Assembly: GCF_004300825.1 (NCBI RefSeq)
Contig: NZ_CP036250.1
Span: 1,798,001-1,862,000, forward strand
Length of the DNA: 64,000 nt
Reading direction: 5' to 3'
Origin: Egicoccus halophilus
GTDB taxonomy: Bacteria > Actinomycetota > Nitriliruptoria > Nitriliruptorales > Nitriliruptoraceae
Shown: one piece after another, positions 1 to 7,561 of the stretch
Layout of the letters: each line of letters starts with the position of its first letter
How positions within the stretch are numbered: position 1 is the first letter of the stretch
The notes under the pieces: model-generated
Told to the model about the DNA's origin: nothing
The model's database searches: none
Seen by the model: only the letters and a program-made list of their open reading frames with translations
Made by a program: the position numbers and the translations under genes

Positions 1-1068
1 GTCGAAGTTCTGCACGGCGACGACCACGCACAGCCACTGCATGGCCGGTACGGCGGGCAGCCACTGCGCTCCGAACACCAACGGCACGATCTCGGGTGCC
101 ACGAGGGCCAGGCCGACGGCGGCCGGCATCGCCGCCGTCAGGGTCATGGTCGTGGCCTGCGAGAAGGCACGCGCGAGCCGCACCGGCTCGTCCTGCAGAC
201 GCGAGAAGGTCGGCACCGCCACCTGCTGCACGGTCTTGCTCAGGGCCTCCGACATGACCGCCAGCAGCCGGTAGGCGATCGTGTAGTAGCCGAGTGCGAC
301 CGAACCGATCAGTGCGCCGAGCACCAGGTCGTCGCCACGCTTGTGGGCCAGGGTCAGCAGGTCGAACCCGAGCACCCGGTTGCCGACCTGCCACAGCGGC
401 CGGAACTCCGTCCGGTCGAAGCTGGCGCGTGGCCGGTAGCGCGCGATCGTGAGGACCACGACCGTCGTGACGAGCGCCTGCAGCAGGTTCTGCACCACCA
501 GCGCCCACACCCCGGCCCCGAGGAACGCGAGCCCGATGGCGACGGCTCCGGCCACGGTGTTGGCGAGGATCCCTCGCAGCGCCAGCGCCCGGAACTCGAA
601 ACGGCGCATCACCAGTGCCGTCGGGATGCGCCCGAACGCGGCGAGCACCATGCCCAGCGCCAGCCACGGCAGCACGTCACGGATGCCCGGCTCGCCGAAC
701 AGGATCGCGAAGGGACCCGCGAGCGCGGCCACGATCCCGCCGAGCAGCACCCCGAAGACGATGCTGAACCAGAACGCGCTGTGGACCTGCCGGTCGGTGA
801 GGTCCTTGCGCTGCACCACGGCGAGGGTGAGTCCCTGCTCGCGCAGGCGTTCGGTCACGTCCACGATCGCCGCGGACAGGGCGACCAGACCGAACGCCGC
901 CGGATCGAGCAGCCGGGCCAGCACGATGAACACGGCGGTCGACAACAGCCGGGCGCCCCACTTCTCCAGCGCCGACCATGCCGCCCCGCGGATCGCGGTG
1001 GTGCGCAGATCGACGCCGTCGTCGGGGCGTTCGGGCCCGGCGTCGCCGGTGCCGTCGTGGCTGGTCAG
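1..1068 (-). CDS. Polysaccharide flippase, MOP superfamily (Wzx/MurJ-like), partial
   Basis: Reading the minus strand gives a continuous hydrophobic protein that runs off the left edge, so the C-terminus is missing. The N-terminus reads RGAAWSALEKWGARLLS, then repeated membrane segments with the pattern of lipid-linked oligosaccharide flippases of the MOP superfamily (WzxC-like). Such proteins move undecaprenyl-linked glycans across the membrane, which fits the glycosyltransferases next door. The start is unclear: between the in-frame TAG at 1126-1128 and the conserved N-terminus there is no ATG, GTG or TTG. A CTG at 1066-1068 behind a G-rich stretch is the best candidate. The call is by sequence pattern; the substrate is unknown. 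Confidence 0.8.
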   Translation of the reverse strand, partial: MTSHDGTGDAGPERPDDGVDLRTTAIRGAAWSALEKWGARLLSTAVFIVLARLLDPAAFGLVALSAAIVDVTERLREQGLTLAVVQRKDLTDRQVHSAFWFSIVFGVLLGGIVAALAGPFAILFGEPGIRDVLPWLALGMVLAAFGRIPTALVMRRFEFRALALRGILANTVAGAVAIGLAFLGAGVWALVVQNLLQALVTTVVVLTIARYRPRASFDRTEFRPLWQVGNRVLGFDLLTLAHKRGDDLVLGALIGSVALGYYTIAYRLLAVMSEALSKTVQQVAVPTFSRLQDEPVRLARAFSQATTMTLTAAMPAAVGLALVAPEIVPLVFGAQWLPAVPAMQWLCVVVAVQNFD

Positions 1069-1178
1069 GGCCGCCCCCGTGCTCGGTCCGCGGACTACAG
1101 TCGACTGCGCGCAGCCGGGCGCACGCTAGCCGACACCTTCCGGCACTCGACCCGGTACTCGACGAGGGGGACGCGCGC

Positions 1179-3212
1179 GTGGGGACCCGGGTCGTGACCG
1201 TCGACGTCTTCGACACCGTCCTGGTGCGTTCGGTCGCCAGTCCCGAGGCCGTACCCGCCATGCTCGGCCGGCTGCTCGAGCAGGACGGGACGCCGGGGGA
1301 GGCGGCCGCGTTCGCCGAGACCCGGCAGCGGGCCGCGGACCGCGCCTGGCGCCGCTGCGGCGGCGTGGACCCGCCGCTGGCGGCGATCTACACGGAGGTG
1401 GCGGCGGCCCGGCGCTGGACCGCCGAGCGGGCCCGGGCGGTCCTCGAACGGGAGATCGACCTCGAGGGTCGGCTGCTGCACCCGGTTCCCGGCATGGTCG
1501 AACGGCTCGCCCGTCTGCGTGCCGACGGCCACCGCATCGCGTTCCTCTCCGACACCTCGCACGCGAGTTCGACGCTGCGGCGCTGGCTCGACGAGCGCGG
1601 GCTGCTCGGTGCCGACGACCGGGTGTACGCCTCCTGCGAGCTCGGCGCGAGCAAACGTCGCGGGGACGCGTTCGCGGCCGTGGTCGCGGTCGAGAACCGC
1701 GACGGCGAGGTGGTGCGCCACCTCGGCAACGACGCCTTCGCCGACGTCCGGCGTGCCGCCGAGGCGGGGCTGGCCGCGACCCACCTGCCCGCCGCCAATC
1801 TCACGGGCGACGAGCGGCGACTGGTCGCCGGACGGGATGCGCACGGACTGGCGCAGGCGCTGGCCGGCGCCGCCCGGCTGGCGCGCCTGCGTACGCCGGC
1901 GGAGGGTCGCCAGCGGGCCGTGCGGGACGTCACGGCCGACGTGGCCGGACCGCTGCTGGCCACGTTCACCCGCTGGAGCCTCGAGCGCGCCGTCGAGCGG
2001 GAGGTCCGGTCGGTGTTCTTCCTCGCCCGCGAGGGGCAGGTCCTGCACCGGCTCGCGGACCACCTGAGGCCGGCCGACGCGGCCGAGCTGTCGTTGCGCT
2101 ACCTGCACGTCAGTCGCCAGTCCCTCAACGTGGCGGCGATGGACGGGGTGTCGCGCGCGGAGCTGTCCTGGGTGCTGACCCACGTCGAGACCAACACCGT
2201 CGGGACCATCCTGCGACGGCTCGGGCTCGAACCGGCCGCGGTGGCGGCGCCCCTGCGGCGGCTGGACCTCGACGCGGAGGCGCTGGCCAGCGTGCCCGAC
2301 GAGGACCGTCGTGAGGCGCTGCTCGACGACCTCGTCGACGGCGGGCTCCGGCCGGCACTCGACGCGGCCGTCGCCGTGCGCCGCGCACGGGTGCGCCGCC
2401 ATCTCGAACAGCAAGGGGTGCTCCCCGACGGGCCGGTCGCCTTCGTCGACACCACCGGGACCGGCAGTCAACAACTCGCGCTCACCCGACTCTGCACCGC
2501 TGTCGGGGCACCCGCGCCGTTGCACCTGCTGTTGTACCGCCGGCGGTTGCGGCCCCATCCACTGCTCGACGCGCTGCCGGTCGAAGCCTGGCTCGAGGAC
2601 GAGGTCCGTCAGCTCGGCGTCGGTCGTCCGCCCGGCGGATCGGCGTTGATCGAGGTGTTCTGCACCGCCGACCACGGCACCGTGCTCGACTACCGCGACG
2701 AGGGCGAGCAGGTCGTGCCGGTGCTCGCCGAGCACGATCCCACGGCGCTCGAACGGTGGGGGGCGACCACCCAGCGGCGGACGCTGGACGCGTTCGCGCA
2801 GGCGCTGGAGTGGCCCGAGGGGCGGGCGGTGGCGTCCGCGGACGACGTGCGTGAGGCGGTCGTCGACGTGGCTCGGCGGTTCTGGGAGCGGCCGACCCCG
2901 GGCGAGGCGGACGCCTGGGGCCGTTTCCCGTTCGAGGGGGCCTCGGGAGCGGACGGCGCGGCCGGCGAGCTCGCGTCGCCCTACGGCTGGGGCGAGGTGG
3001 TGCAGGCGGCACGTGCCGGTGGCCTGCCCTCACGGACCTGGTTCGGCTGGCGGGCCGGCGCCGAGGCCCGCACCACGCCCGGGTTGCGGCGGGTGCTCGC
3101 GCTGCTTCGGCTGGCCAAGCACCGCCGTGACCACCTCGACCGGCTGCACGCCCGGACGCGCCGGCTGCGGACGCGGCTCGCCCGTGGGTCGAAGGCCAGC
3201 GCTCAGAAGTAG
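1179..3212 (+). CDS. HAD-superfamily hydrolase-like protein (COG5610 type)
   Basis: A 677-residue protein. The GTG start has GAGGGGG about 8 nt upstream. The N-terminal third has the HAD signature motifs: VDVFDT at residues 8-13 (nucleophile region), FLSDTS at 122-127, SKRRGD near 158-163 and GNDAFAD near 183-189, so the phosphatase-type active site looks complete. The remaining 400 residues form a second domain, including VFFLAREGQVLHRLAD, typical of the COG5610 group found in glycosyltransferase clusters. The substrate cannot be read from sequence; a role in surface glycan assembly is inferred from context. Its 3' end overlaps the convergent GT2 gene by 10 bp. Confidence 0.8.
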   Translation: MGTRVVTVDVFDTVLVRSVASPEAVPAMLGRLLEQDGTPGEAAAFAETRQRAADRAWRRCGGVDPPLAAIYTEVAAARRWTAERARAVLEREIDLEGRLLHPVPGMVERLARLRADGHRIAFLSDTSHASSTLRRWLDERGLLGADDRVYASCELGASKRRGDAFAAVVAVENRDGEVVRHLGNDAFADVRRAAEAGLAATHLPAANLTGDERRLVAGRDAHGLAQALAGAARLARLRTPAEGRQRAVRDVTADVAGPLLATFTRWSLERAVEREVRSVFFLAREGQVLHRLADHLRPADAAELSLRYLHVSRQSLNVAAMDGVSRAELSWVLTHVETNTVGTILRRLGLEPAAVAAPLRRLDLDAEALASVPDEDRREALLDDLVDGGLRPALDAAVAVRRARVRRHLEQQGVLPDGPVAFVDTTGTGSQQLALTRLCTAVGAPAPLHLLLYRRRLRPHPLLDALPVEAWLEDEVRQLGVGRPPGGSALIEVFCTADHGTVLDYRDEGEQVVPVLAEHDPTALERWGATTQRRTLDAFAQALEWPEGRAVASADDVREAVVDVARRFWERPTPGEADAWGRFPFEGASGADGAAGELASPYGWGEVVQAARAGGLPSRTWFGWRAGAEARTTPGLRRVLALLRLAKHRRDHLDRLHARTRRLRTRLARGSKASAQK

Positions 3213-4150
3213 ACGATGCGCTGGCGCAGGGCACCGGCCAGGCGGCCGGCCGCGTGGGCGGCCCGGACCAACCAGTCGGTGCGGGCGTCGGGCCCACGGA
3301 GCAGCTGGTAGGAGCGGTACAGCAGACCCGCCCACCGGGCGATGGCACGCCGGGGGTGGAAGCGCGCGCCGTGGGGTCGGAACTCGGCGTACAGCCGGGC
3401 GCTGCTCCTGGCCTTGCGGTAGCCCTTCACCAGCGCCTGTCGCCGGGTCTCGGGAAGGCGGTACACGACCGTCGGCTCCGGGTCGACGGTCAACGAGTAG
3501 CCCGCCAGCTGCACGCGCCAGAAGAACTCGTCGTCGTCGCCACCGCCATCCCGGTAGGACGGGTCGAACCCACCCACCGCTTCCCAGGCGTCGCGTCGGA
3601 CGGCGCAGTTGGCACCCACGGCACGAGGAAGGAACTCCAGTGCCGGTGGACGCAGCGGCCGGCGGGGACGACCCTGGTCCGGGCGGTGCCGCCGGAGACG
3701 GTTCGTCGCCGTCGGGGCGGAGCCGAATGCCTCGGCGGGTACGGGCGCGAGCCCGCCGGAGACGGCGTCGTGGTCGCCGAGCCGCGTGGCCATGCGGGCG
3801 ACCCAGTCGGGCCGCACGACGTCGTCGGCGTCGCAGAAGAGCAACAGCTGTCCCCGGGCGGCGCGGACACCGGCGTTGCGAGCGGCGTTGATGCCCGGTT
3901 CGGGTGCCGGCACGACGCGAACCGGCATCGACGCCTCGAACCTCCGAACGACGTCGACGGTCGCGTCGGTCGATCCGTTGTCGGCGACGACCACCTCGAA
4001 CGGTTCGTCGACGTCCTGGCCGGCGAGCGCGGTGAGTTGCGCGGCGATGGTGGGGGCGCCGTTCCTGACCGGGATGACCACGGACACCCGCGGCGCGGGC
4101 ACCCCGTGTGCGGGCACCCCGGCACCTGGCGTCGGGGGCGTCGACGACAC
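3203..4150 (-). CDS. Family 2 glycosyltransferase (copy 1 of duplicated module)
   Basis: A 315-residue GT-A fold glycosyltransferase. It starts at GTG with GAAGGAA upstream. VSVVIPVRNGAPTIAAQL at residues 22-39 opens the nucleotide-binding fold, VVVADNGSTD lies at 53-62, and the metal-binding DADD at 107-110. It should transfer a sugar from a nucleotide donor on the cytoplasmic side. There are no clear membrane spans, and the C-terminal third is Arg-rich. It is closely similar to the GT2 protein at 9880-10827 (same length, same ARNAGVRA, LLFCDADD and GGFD blocks, and endings VYF and WYF). It is divergent from the secreted beta-helix gene at 4400, an arrangement repeated in the second copy. 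Confidence 0.9.
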   Translation of the reverse strand: MSSTPPTPGAGVPAHGVPAPRVSVVIPVRNGAPTIAAQLTALAGQDVDEPFEVVVADNGSTDATVDVVRRFEASMPVRVVPAPEPGINAARNAGVRAARGQLLLFCDADDVVRPDWVARMATRLGDHDAVSGGLAPVPAEAFGSAPTATNRLRRHRPDQGRPRRPLRPPALEFLPRAVGANCAVRRDAWEAVGGFDPSYRDGGGDDDEFFWRVQLAGYSLTVDPEPTVVYRLPETRRQALVKGYRKARSSARLYAEFRPHGARFHPRRAIARWAGLLYRSYQLLRGPDARTDWLVRAAHAAGRLAGALRQRIVYF

Positions 4151-4399
4151 GGCGGTTCCTTCGGAGCGAGTGACGGGGTCGGACCACGCGAAGGTAGATC
4201 GCAGCGACCCGGTTCGGCCGGGGCGGTCACGACTGAAGGGATGGGCCGGTCGCTGCGCGCAAACGCCGCAGCGCGCCCGCTCGGCGACGTCGGCGCATCA
4301 AGCTCGGGGCATGGCGCACCGACACCTCGGGAGCGACGTCCGAACGGGCCCGACGGCATCGCACCTCCCTCTTCCCTCCGTCAGGAAGGCCAGCCAGCC
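4151..4399 (+). promoter_or_regulatory. Divergent intergenic leader of GT2 / beta-helix genes
   Basis: A 249-bp spacer that must hold promoters for both directions. GCAGCGACC at 4201-4209 can pair with GGTCGCTGC near 4248-4256, a 9-bp outer stem around a GC-rich interior. The 9-mer CGACTGAAG occurs at 4230-4238, about 170 nt before the beta-helix ATG, and again at 10887-10895, about 185 nt before the paralogous ATG, which hints at a shared leader. I could not recognise a known riboswitch or a convincing -35/-10 pair. AGGAAGG at 4383-4389 is the ribosome binding site. Confidence 0.3.
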
Positions 4400-5599
4400 A
4401 TGCCCGTCTCCCCATCCGTGCCGCTCCGCCGTGCACTCGCCCTGAGCCTCGCGGCCGGCCTCGTGCTCGGCGGTCAGACCCTGACCACCACGGCCCGGGC
4501 CGAGGCCGCCCCGAAGACCACCGTCGCCGCGGCGACCAAGACCACCACCCCCGGCAACGGCAACAGCAAGGCCAACCGCTCCGTGGTCCCCGCACCCGAG
4601 CCGGCGCCTGCGCCCGAACCGGCGCCCGCCCCCGAGCCGGCGCCCGCCCCCGAGCCGGTTCCGGCGCCCGCCCCCGAGCCGGTTCCGGCGCCCGCTCCGG
4701 AACCGGCCCCCGCCCCGGAACCGGCCCCCGCCCCGGAACCGGCCCCCGCCCCCGAACCGGCCCCCGCCCCCGAACCGGTCTGGACGCCCCGGCAGGCCGT
4801 GGCGACCGACCTGCCTGCCACCGGGCCCGTACCCGAGGTCCTGCTGGTCCCGGAGAAGTACGGCTTCCCCGGTCCGGGCAACACCGGCGTCACCGACCCG
4901 TCGAAGCTCACCGTCCGCGAAGGGCGGGTCACGCTCGGACAGCCCGGCCAGGTGCTCGAGAACGTCCTCGTGCGTGGTCAGGTCGTCGTCGCCGCCCCGG
5001 ACGTCGTCATCCGCAACGTGCGGATCGAAGCCACCTACGAGTGGGGCATCCACGTCAACACCAAGTTCGGTGCCCGCGGCCTGCTGGTGCAGGACACCGA
5101 GATCGTCGGACAGGGCGACACCTGCATCGCCGGTATCGCCTTCGCCCACTACACCGCCCGGCGCGTCGAGGTGACCAACTGCGACGACGGCCTGCGCATC
5201 GGCACCAGCACCACCGTCGAGGACTCGTTCGTGCACGGGCTGCGCAAGAGCAGGGGGGACGAGCACAACGACGCCCTGCAGGCGACGGGCGGGACGAACA
5301 TCCACATTCGCAACAACACGCTGATCGGCGTCTGGCGTCGACAGACGTCGGCGGTGTTCCTCCAGGCCATCTTCGAACCGATCGACCAGGTCGTCGTCGA
5401 GGGCAACCTGCTCAGCGGTGGCAGCTACAACCTCTACGTCGAGGGCGTGCAGGGCCAGCCCGGTCCGACCAACGTCACCGTCCGCGACAACCGTTTCGTC
5501 GAGCAGTCCGCCATCTACGGTTTCCTGCGGACGCAGAACTCCCCGCAGCTGGCGTGGAGCGGCAACACCGACCTGACCGGTCGGGTGATCGGGCGCTGA
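4400..5599 (+). CDS. Secreted right-handed beta-helix protein with PEPAPA linker (copy 1)
   Basis: A 399-residue exported protein. Residues 1-35 form a signal peptide (RRALALSLAAGLVLGG core, Ala-rich cleavage region). Residues 64-127 are a Pro-Ala-Glu linker of PAPEP repeats, and residues 130-399 are a parallel beta-helix domain. The helix part has regular turns (VIRNVRIEA, GLLVQDTEI, HIRNNTLIG, VVVEGNLLSG, VTVRDNRF) as in pectate-lyase-like folds, but I see no sure catalytic residues. Location outside the membrane is inferred; the linker may span the wall. The gene at 11072-12004 is a paralog lacking the linker. It may bind or modify the glycan made by the neighbouring transferases, but this is not shown. 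Confidence 0.8.
   Translation: MPVSPSVPLRRALALSLAAGLVLGGQTLTTTARAEAAPKTTVAAATKTTTPGNGNSKANRSVVPAPEPAPAPEPAPAPEPAPAPEPVPAPAPEPVPAPAPEPAPAPEPAPAPEPAPAPEPAPAPEPVWTPRQAVATDLPATGPVPEVLLVPEKYGFPGPGNTGVTDPSKLTVREGRVTLGQPGQVLENVLVRGQVVVAAPDVVIRNVRIEATYEWGIHVNTKFGARGLLVQDTEIVGQGDTCIAGIAFAHYTARRVEVTNCDDGLRIGTSTTVEDSFVHGLRKSRGDEHNDALQATGGTNIHIRNNTLIGVWRRQTSAVFLQAIFEPIDQVVVEGNLLSGGSYNLYVEGVQGQPGPTNVTVRDNRFVEQSAIYGFLRTQNSPQLAWSGNTDLTGRVIGR
4588..4779 (+). repeat. In-frame tandem repeat coding the PEPAPA linker
   Basis: About 190 bp of imperfect tandem units close to GAACCGGCGCCCGCCCCC, encoding alternating Pro-Ala, Pro-Glu and Pro-Val residues. Both DNA and protein are repetitive, so copy number could vary by slippage. 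The paralogous beta-helix gene has no such tract. Confidence 0.9.
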
Positions 5600-5617
5600 G
5601 CCCGGTCGACGTCGCCT

Positions 5618-5642
5618 CCGGGCCGACCGCGTGTCGGCCCGG
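5618..5642 (+). terminator. Hairpin terminator after beta-helix gene
   Basis: A perfect 10-bp stem, CCGGGCCGAC and GTCGGCCCGG, with a 5-nt loop, begins 19 nt after the stop codon. No T-tract follows, as is usual in high-GC actinobacteria. Confidence 0.6.
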
Positions 5643-5752
5643 ACGCGCGTCGGCGCGAGCACACCTGCGCGTCCGCCTACGCTTCGACCGCGCTGGGCCT
5701 GCGCGGGTACCACGGCCCGTTGCCGCGGCCACCGACACCCGAAGGGAGCCCG

Positions 5753-7561
5753 TTGCTCGAGACTGCCAGGTCCTGCCTGCGCCTCATCGACCCCCGCCAC
5801 CGCACGCGTTGGTTCGGGCTCGCCGGACTGGCCGTGGTGTCGTCCGGCCTGGAGATCCTCGGCGCGCTGATGGTCTACTCGATGCTGTCGTTGGTCGCCG
5901 CCGAGGGACTGGACCTGCCGCTGCCCGTCGCGATCGTCGACCGGCTCGGTGATCCCGACGACAACCGGGTGCTGGTGACCGTCGCGTTGGCGATGGCGGT
6001 CTTCTTCGTGCTGCGGGCCGCGTTCCAGGCCCTGGTCGGCTACCTGCACGCCCGGCTCGCGGCCACCACGGGCGCGAACCTGGCGAAACGCCTGACGGCC
6101 GGGTACCTCGCCCTGCCCTACGCGTTCCACCTGCGGCGCAACTCCTCGACCAGCATCCGCAACGTGCAGGCCGCGACCGCCCAGGTCGTCAACGGCGGGC
6201 TCGCGCCGCTGATCAACGTGTTCGCGGCGACCGTGGTCACCGCAGGGCTGCTCGTGGTGATGGTGGTGATCTCGCCGCTCGGTACCGCGCTGGCCGTGGT
6301 GGTCGTCGGGTCGGCGATGCTGGTGCTGCTGCGGCTGATCCAGCCGCGGCTGAAGTGGTACGGGCAGACCGCCCACCAGATGAGCCAGCAGATGCTCCAG
6401 GCCATCCAGCAGGCCCTGCAGGGACTGCGGGACATCAAGCTGCTGGGCCGGGAGAAACCCTTCACCGCGCGCTTCGGTGAGGGCGTCGACGAGTTCTCCC
6501 GGATGGCCTACCTGCGGGCGACCCTCGGGCAGCTGCCCCGTCTGGTGATGGAGACCGCCCTGCTGGTGTTCATCCTGCTGTTCTTCGCCGTCTCGGCCGC
6601 GCTCGGTCAGGCGTCGGGTCAGGTCGTCTCGGTGCTGGGCATGTTCGCCTACGTCGGCCTTCGTGTGCAGCCGTCACTGACCGCGGTCGTTTCCGGCCTC
6701 AACGAACTGCGCTACGCCAGCGCGGCCGTCGACGACGTGCTGGCCGACCTCGAGCTGGTGGCGTCGGTCGAGCTGCCCGATACCGCGGCGTCCCCGCGGC
6801 CGCTGCGGTCGAACATCGAGCTGCGGCGGGTGAGCTTCCGCTACGACGGCGCGGCCGAGGACGCGCTCCGCGACGTCGACCTGGTGCTCGACGCCGGCAC
6901 GATGGTCGGCATCTGCGGTGCGACCGGCAGCGGCAAGAGCACCCTGATGGACGTGATCACCGGGTTGCTGCCGCCCACCGACGGGCAGGTGCTCGTCGAC
7001 GGCGTCCCGCTGGAGGACGACCGCCGGGGCTGGCAGCGCAACCTCGGGGTCGTGTCCCAGTCGGTGTTCCTCGTCGACGACACCATCCGTCGCAACATCG
7101 CGCTGGGCGTCCCCGACGACGAGCTCGACGAGGAACAGCTGCACGAGGCCGTGCAGCTCGCACAGCTCGAGGACGTCCTCGCCGCCCTGCCCGACGGGCT
7201 CGAGACGACCGTCGGCGAGGGCGGCGTGCGGCTCTCGGGCGGCCAGCGGCAGCGCGTCGCGATCGCCCGGGCGCTGTACCGGCAGGCCGACGTGCTGCTG
7301 CTCGACGAGGGCACCTCGGCGCTGGACAACCTCACCGAGGCCCGACTGATGCAGGCCCTGCACGCGGTCCGCGCCGGACGCACCGTCCTCGTGGTCGCCC
7401 ACCGCCTGTCGACGGTGGAGGCCTGCGACCGCGTCCTGCTCGTCGAGGGCGGTCGCGTCCGTGCCGACGGCGGCTACGACGAACTGCTCGAACGCGATGC
7501 GGCCTTCCGGCGCCTGGCGCTGCGTCAGGAGCTCACGACACCGTCTGCGGAGCCCGGATAG
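5753..7561 (+). CDS. ABC exporter, fused permease-ATPase (MsbA/PglK-like)
   Basis: A 602-residue half-transporter. The N-terminal 300 residues hold about six membrane helices. The ATPase domain has Walker A GATGSGKST at residues 389-397, signature LSGGQ at 494-498, Walker B VLLLDE at 514-519 and the H-loop in VVAHRLST. The TTG start at 5753 follows GAAGGGAG at 5741-5748; an earlier in-frame TTG at 5720 lacks such a site. The family flips lipids, lipid-linked sugars or peptides from cytoplasm to outside. With glycosyltransferases on both sides, a lipid-linked oligosaccharide is the likely cargo. The 3' end overlaps the convergent epimerase-GT gene by 29 bp. Confidence 0.88.
   Translation: MLETARSCLRLIDPRHRTRWFGLAGLAVVSSGLEILGALMVYSMLSLVAAEGLDLPLPVAIVDRLGDPDDNRVLVTVALAMAVFFVLRAAFQALVGYLHARLAATTGANLAKRLTAGYLALPYAFHLRRNSSTSIRNVQAATAQVVNGGLAPLINVFAATVVTAGLLVVMVVISPLGTALAVVVVGSAMLVLLRLIQPRLKWYGQTAHQMSQQMLQAIQQALQGLRDIKLLGREKPFTARFGEGVDEFSRMAYLRATLGQLPRLVMETALLVFILLFFAVSAALGQASGQVVSVLGMFAYVGLRVQPSLTAVVSGLNELRYASAAVDDVLADLELVASVELPDTAASPRPLRSNIELRRVSFRYDGAAEDALRDVDLVLDAGTMVGICGATGSGKSTLMDVITGLLPPTDGQVLVDGVPLEDDRRGWQRNLGVVSQSVFLVDDTIRRNIALGVPDDELDEEQLHEAVQLAQLEDVLAALPDGLETTVGEGGVRLSGGQRQRVAIARALYRQADVLLLDEGTSALDNLTEARLMQALHAVRAGRTVLVVAHRLSTVEACDRVLLVEGGRVRADGGYDELLERDAAFRRLALRQELTTPSAEPG

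Noticed and set aside
677-1261. Minus-strand frame with an ATG over the flippase N-terminus
   Set aside because: It is shifted relative to the hydrophobic flippase frame and gives an Arg-rich non-conserved product.
4588-4779. A CRISPR-like array
   Set aside because: The repeat is in frame, has no spacers and encodes a Pro-Ala-Glu linker.
4400-5599. A pectate lyase or glycan lyase
   Set aside because: The beta-helix fold is evident but no Ca2+-binding or catalytic lyase residues could be identified.
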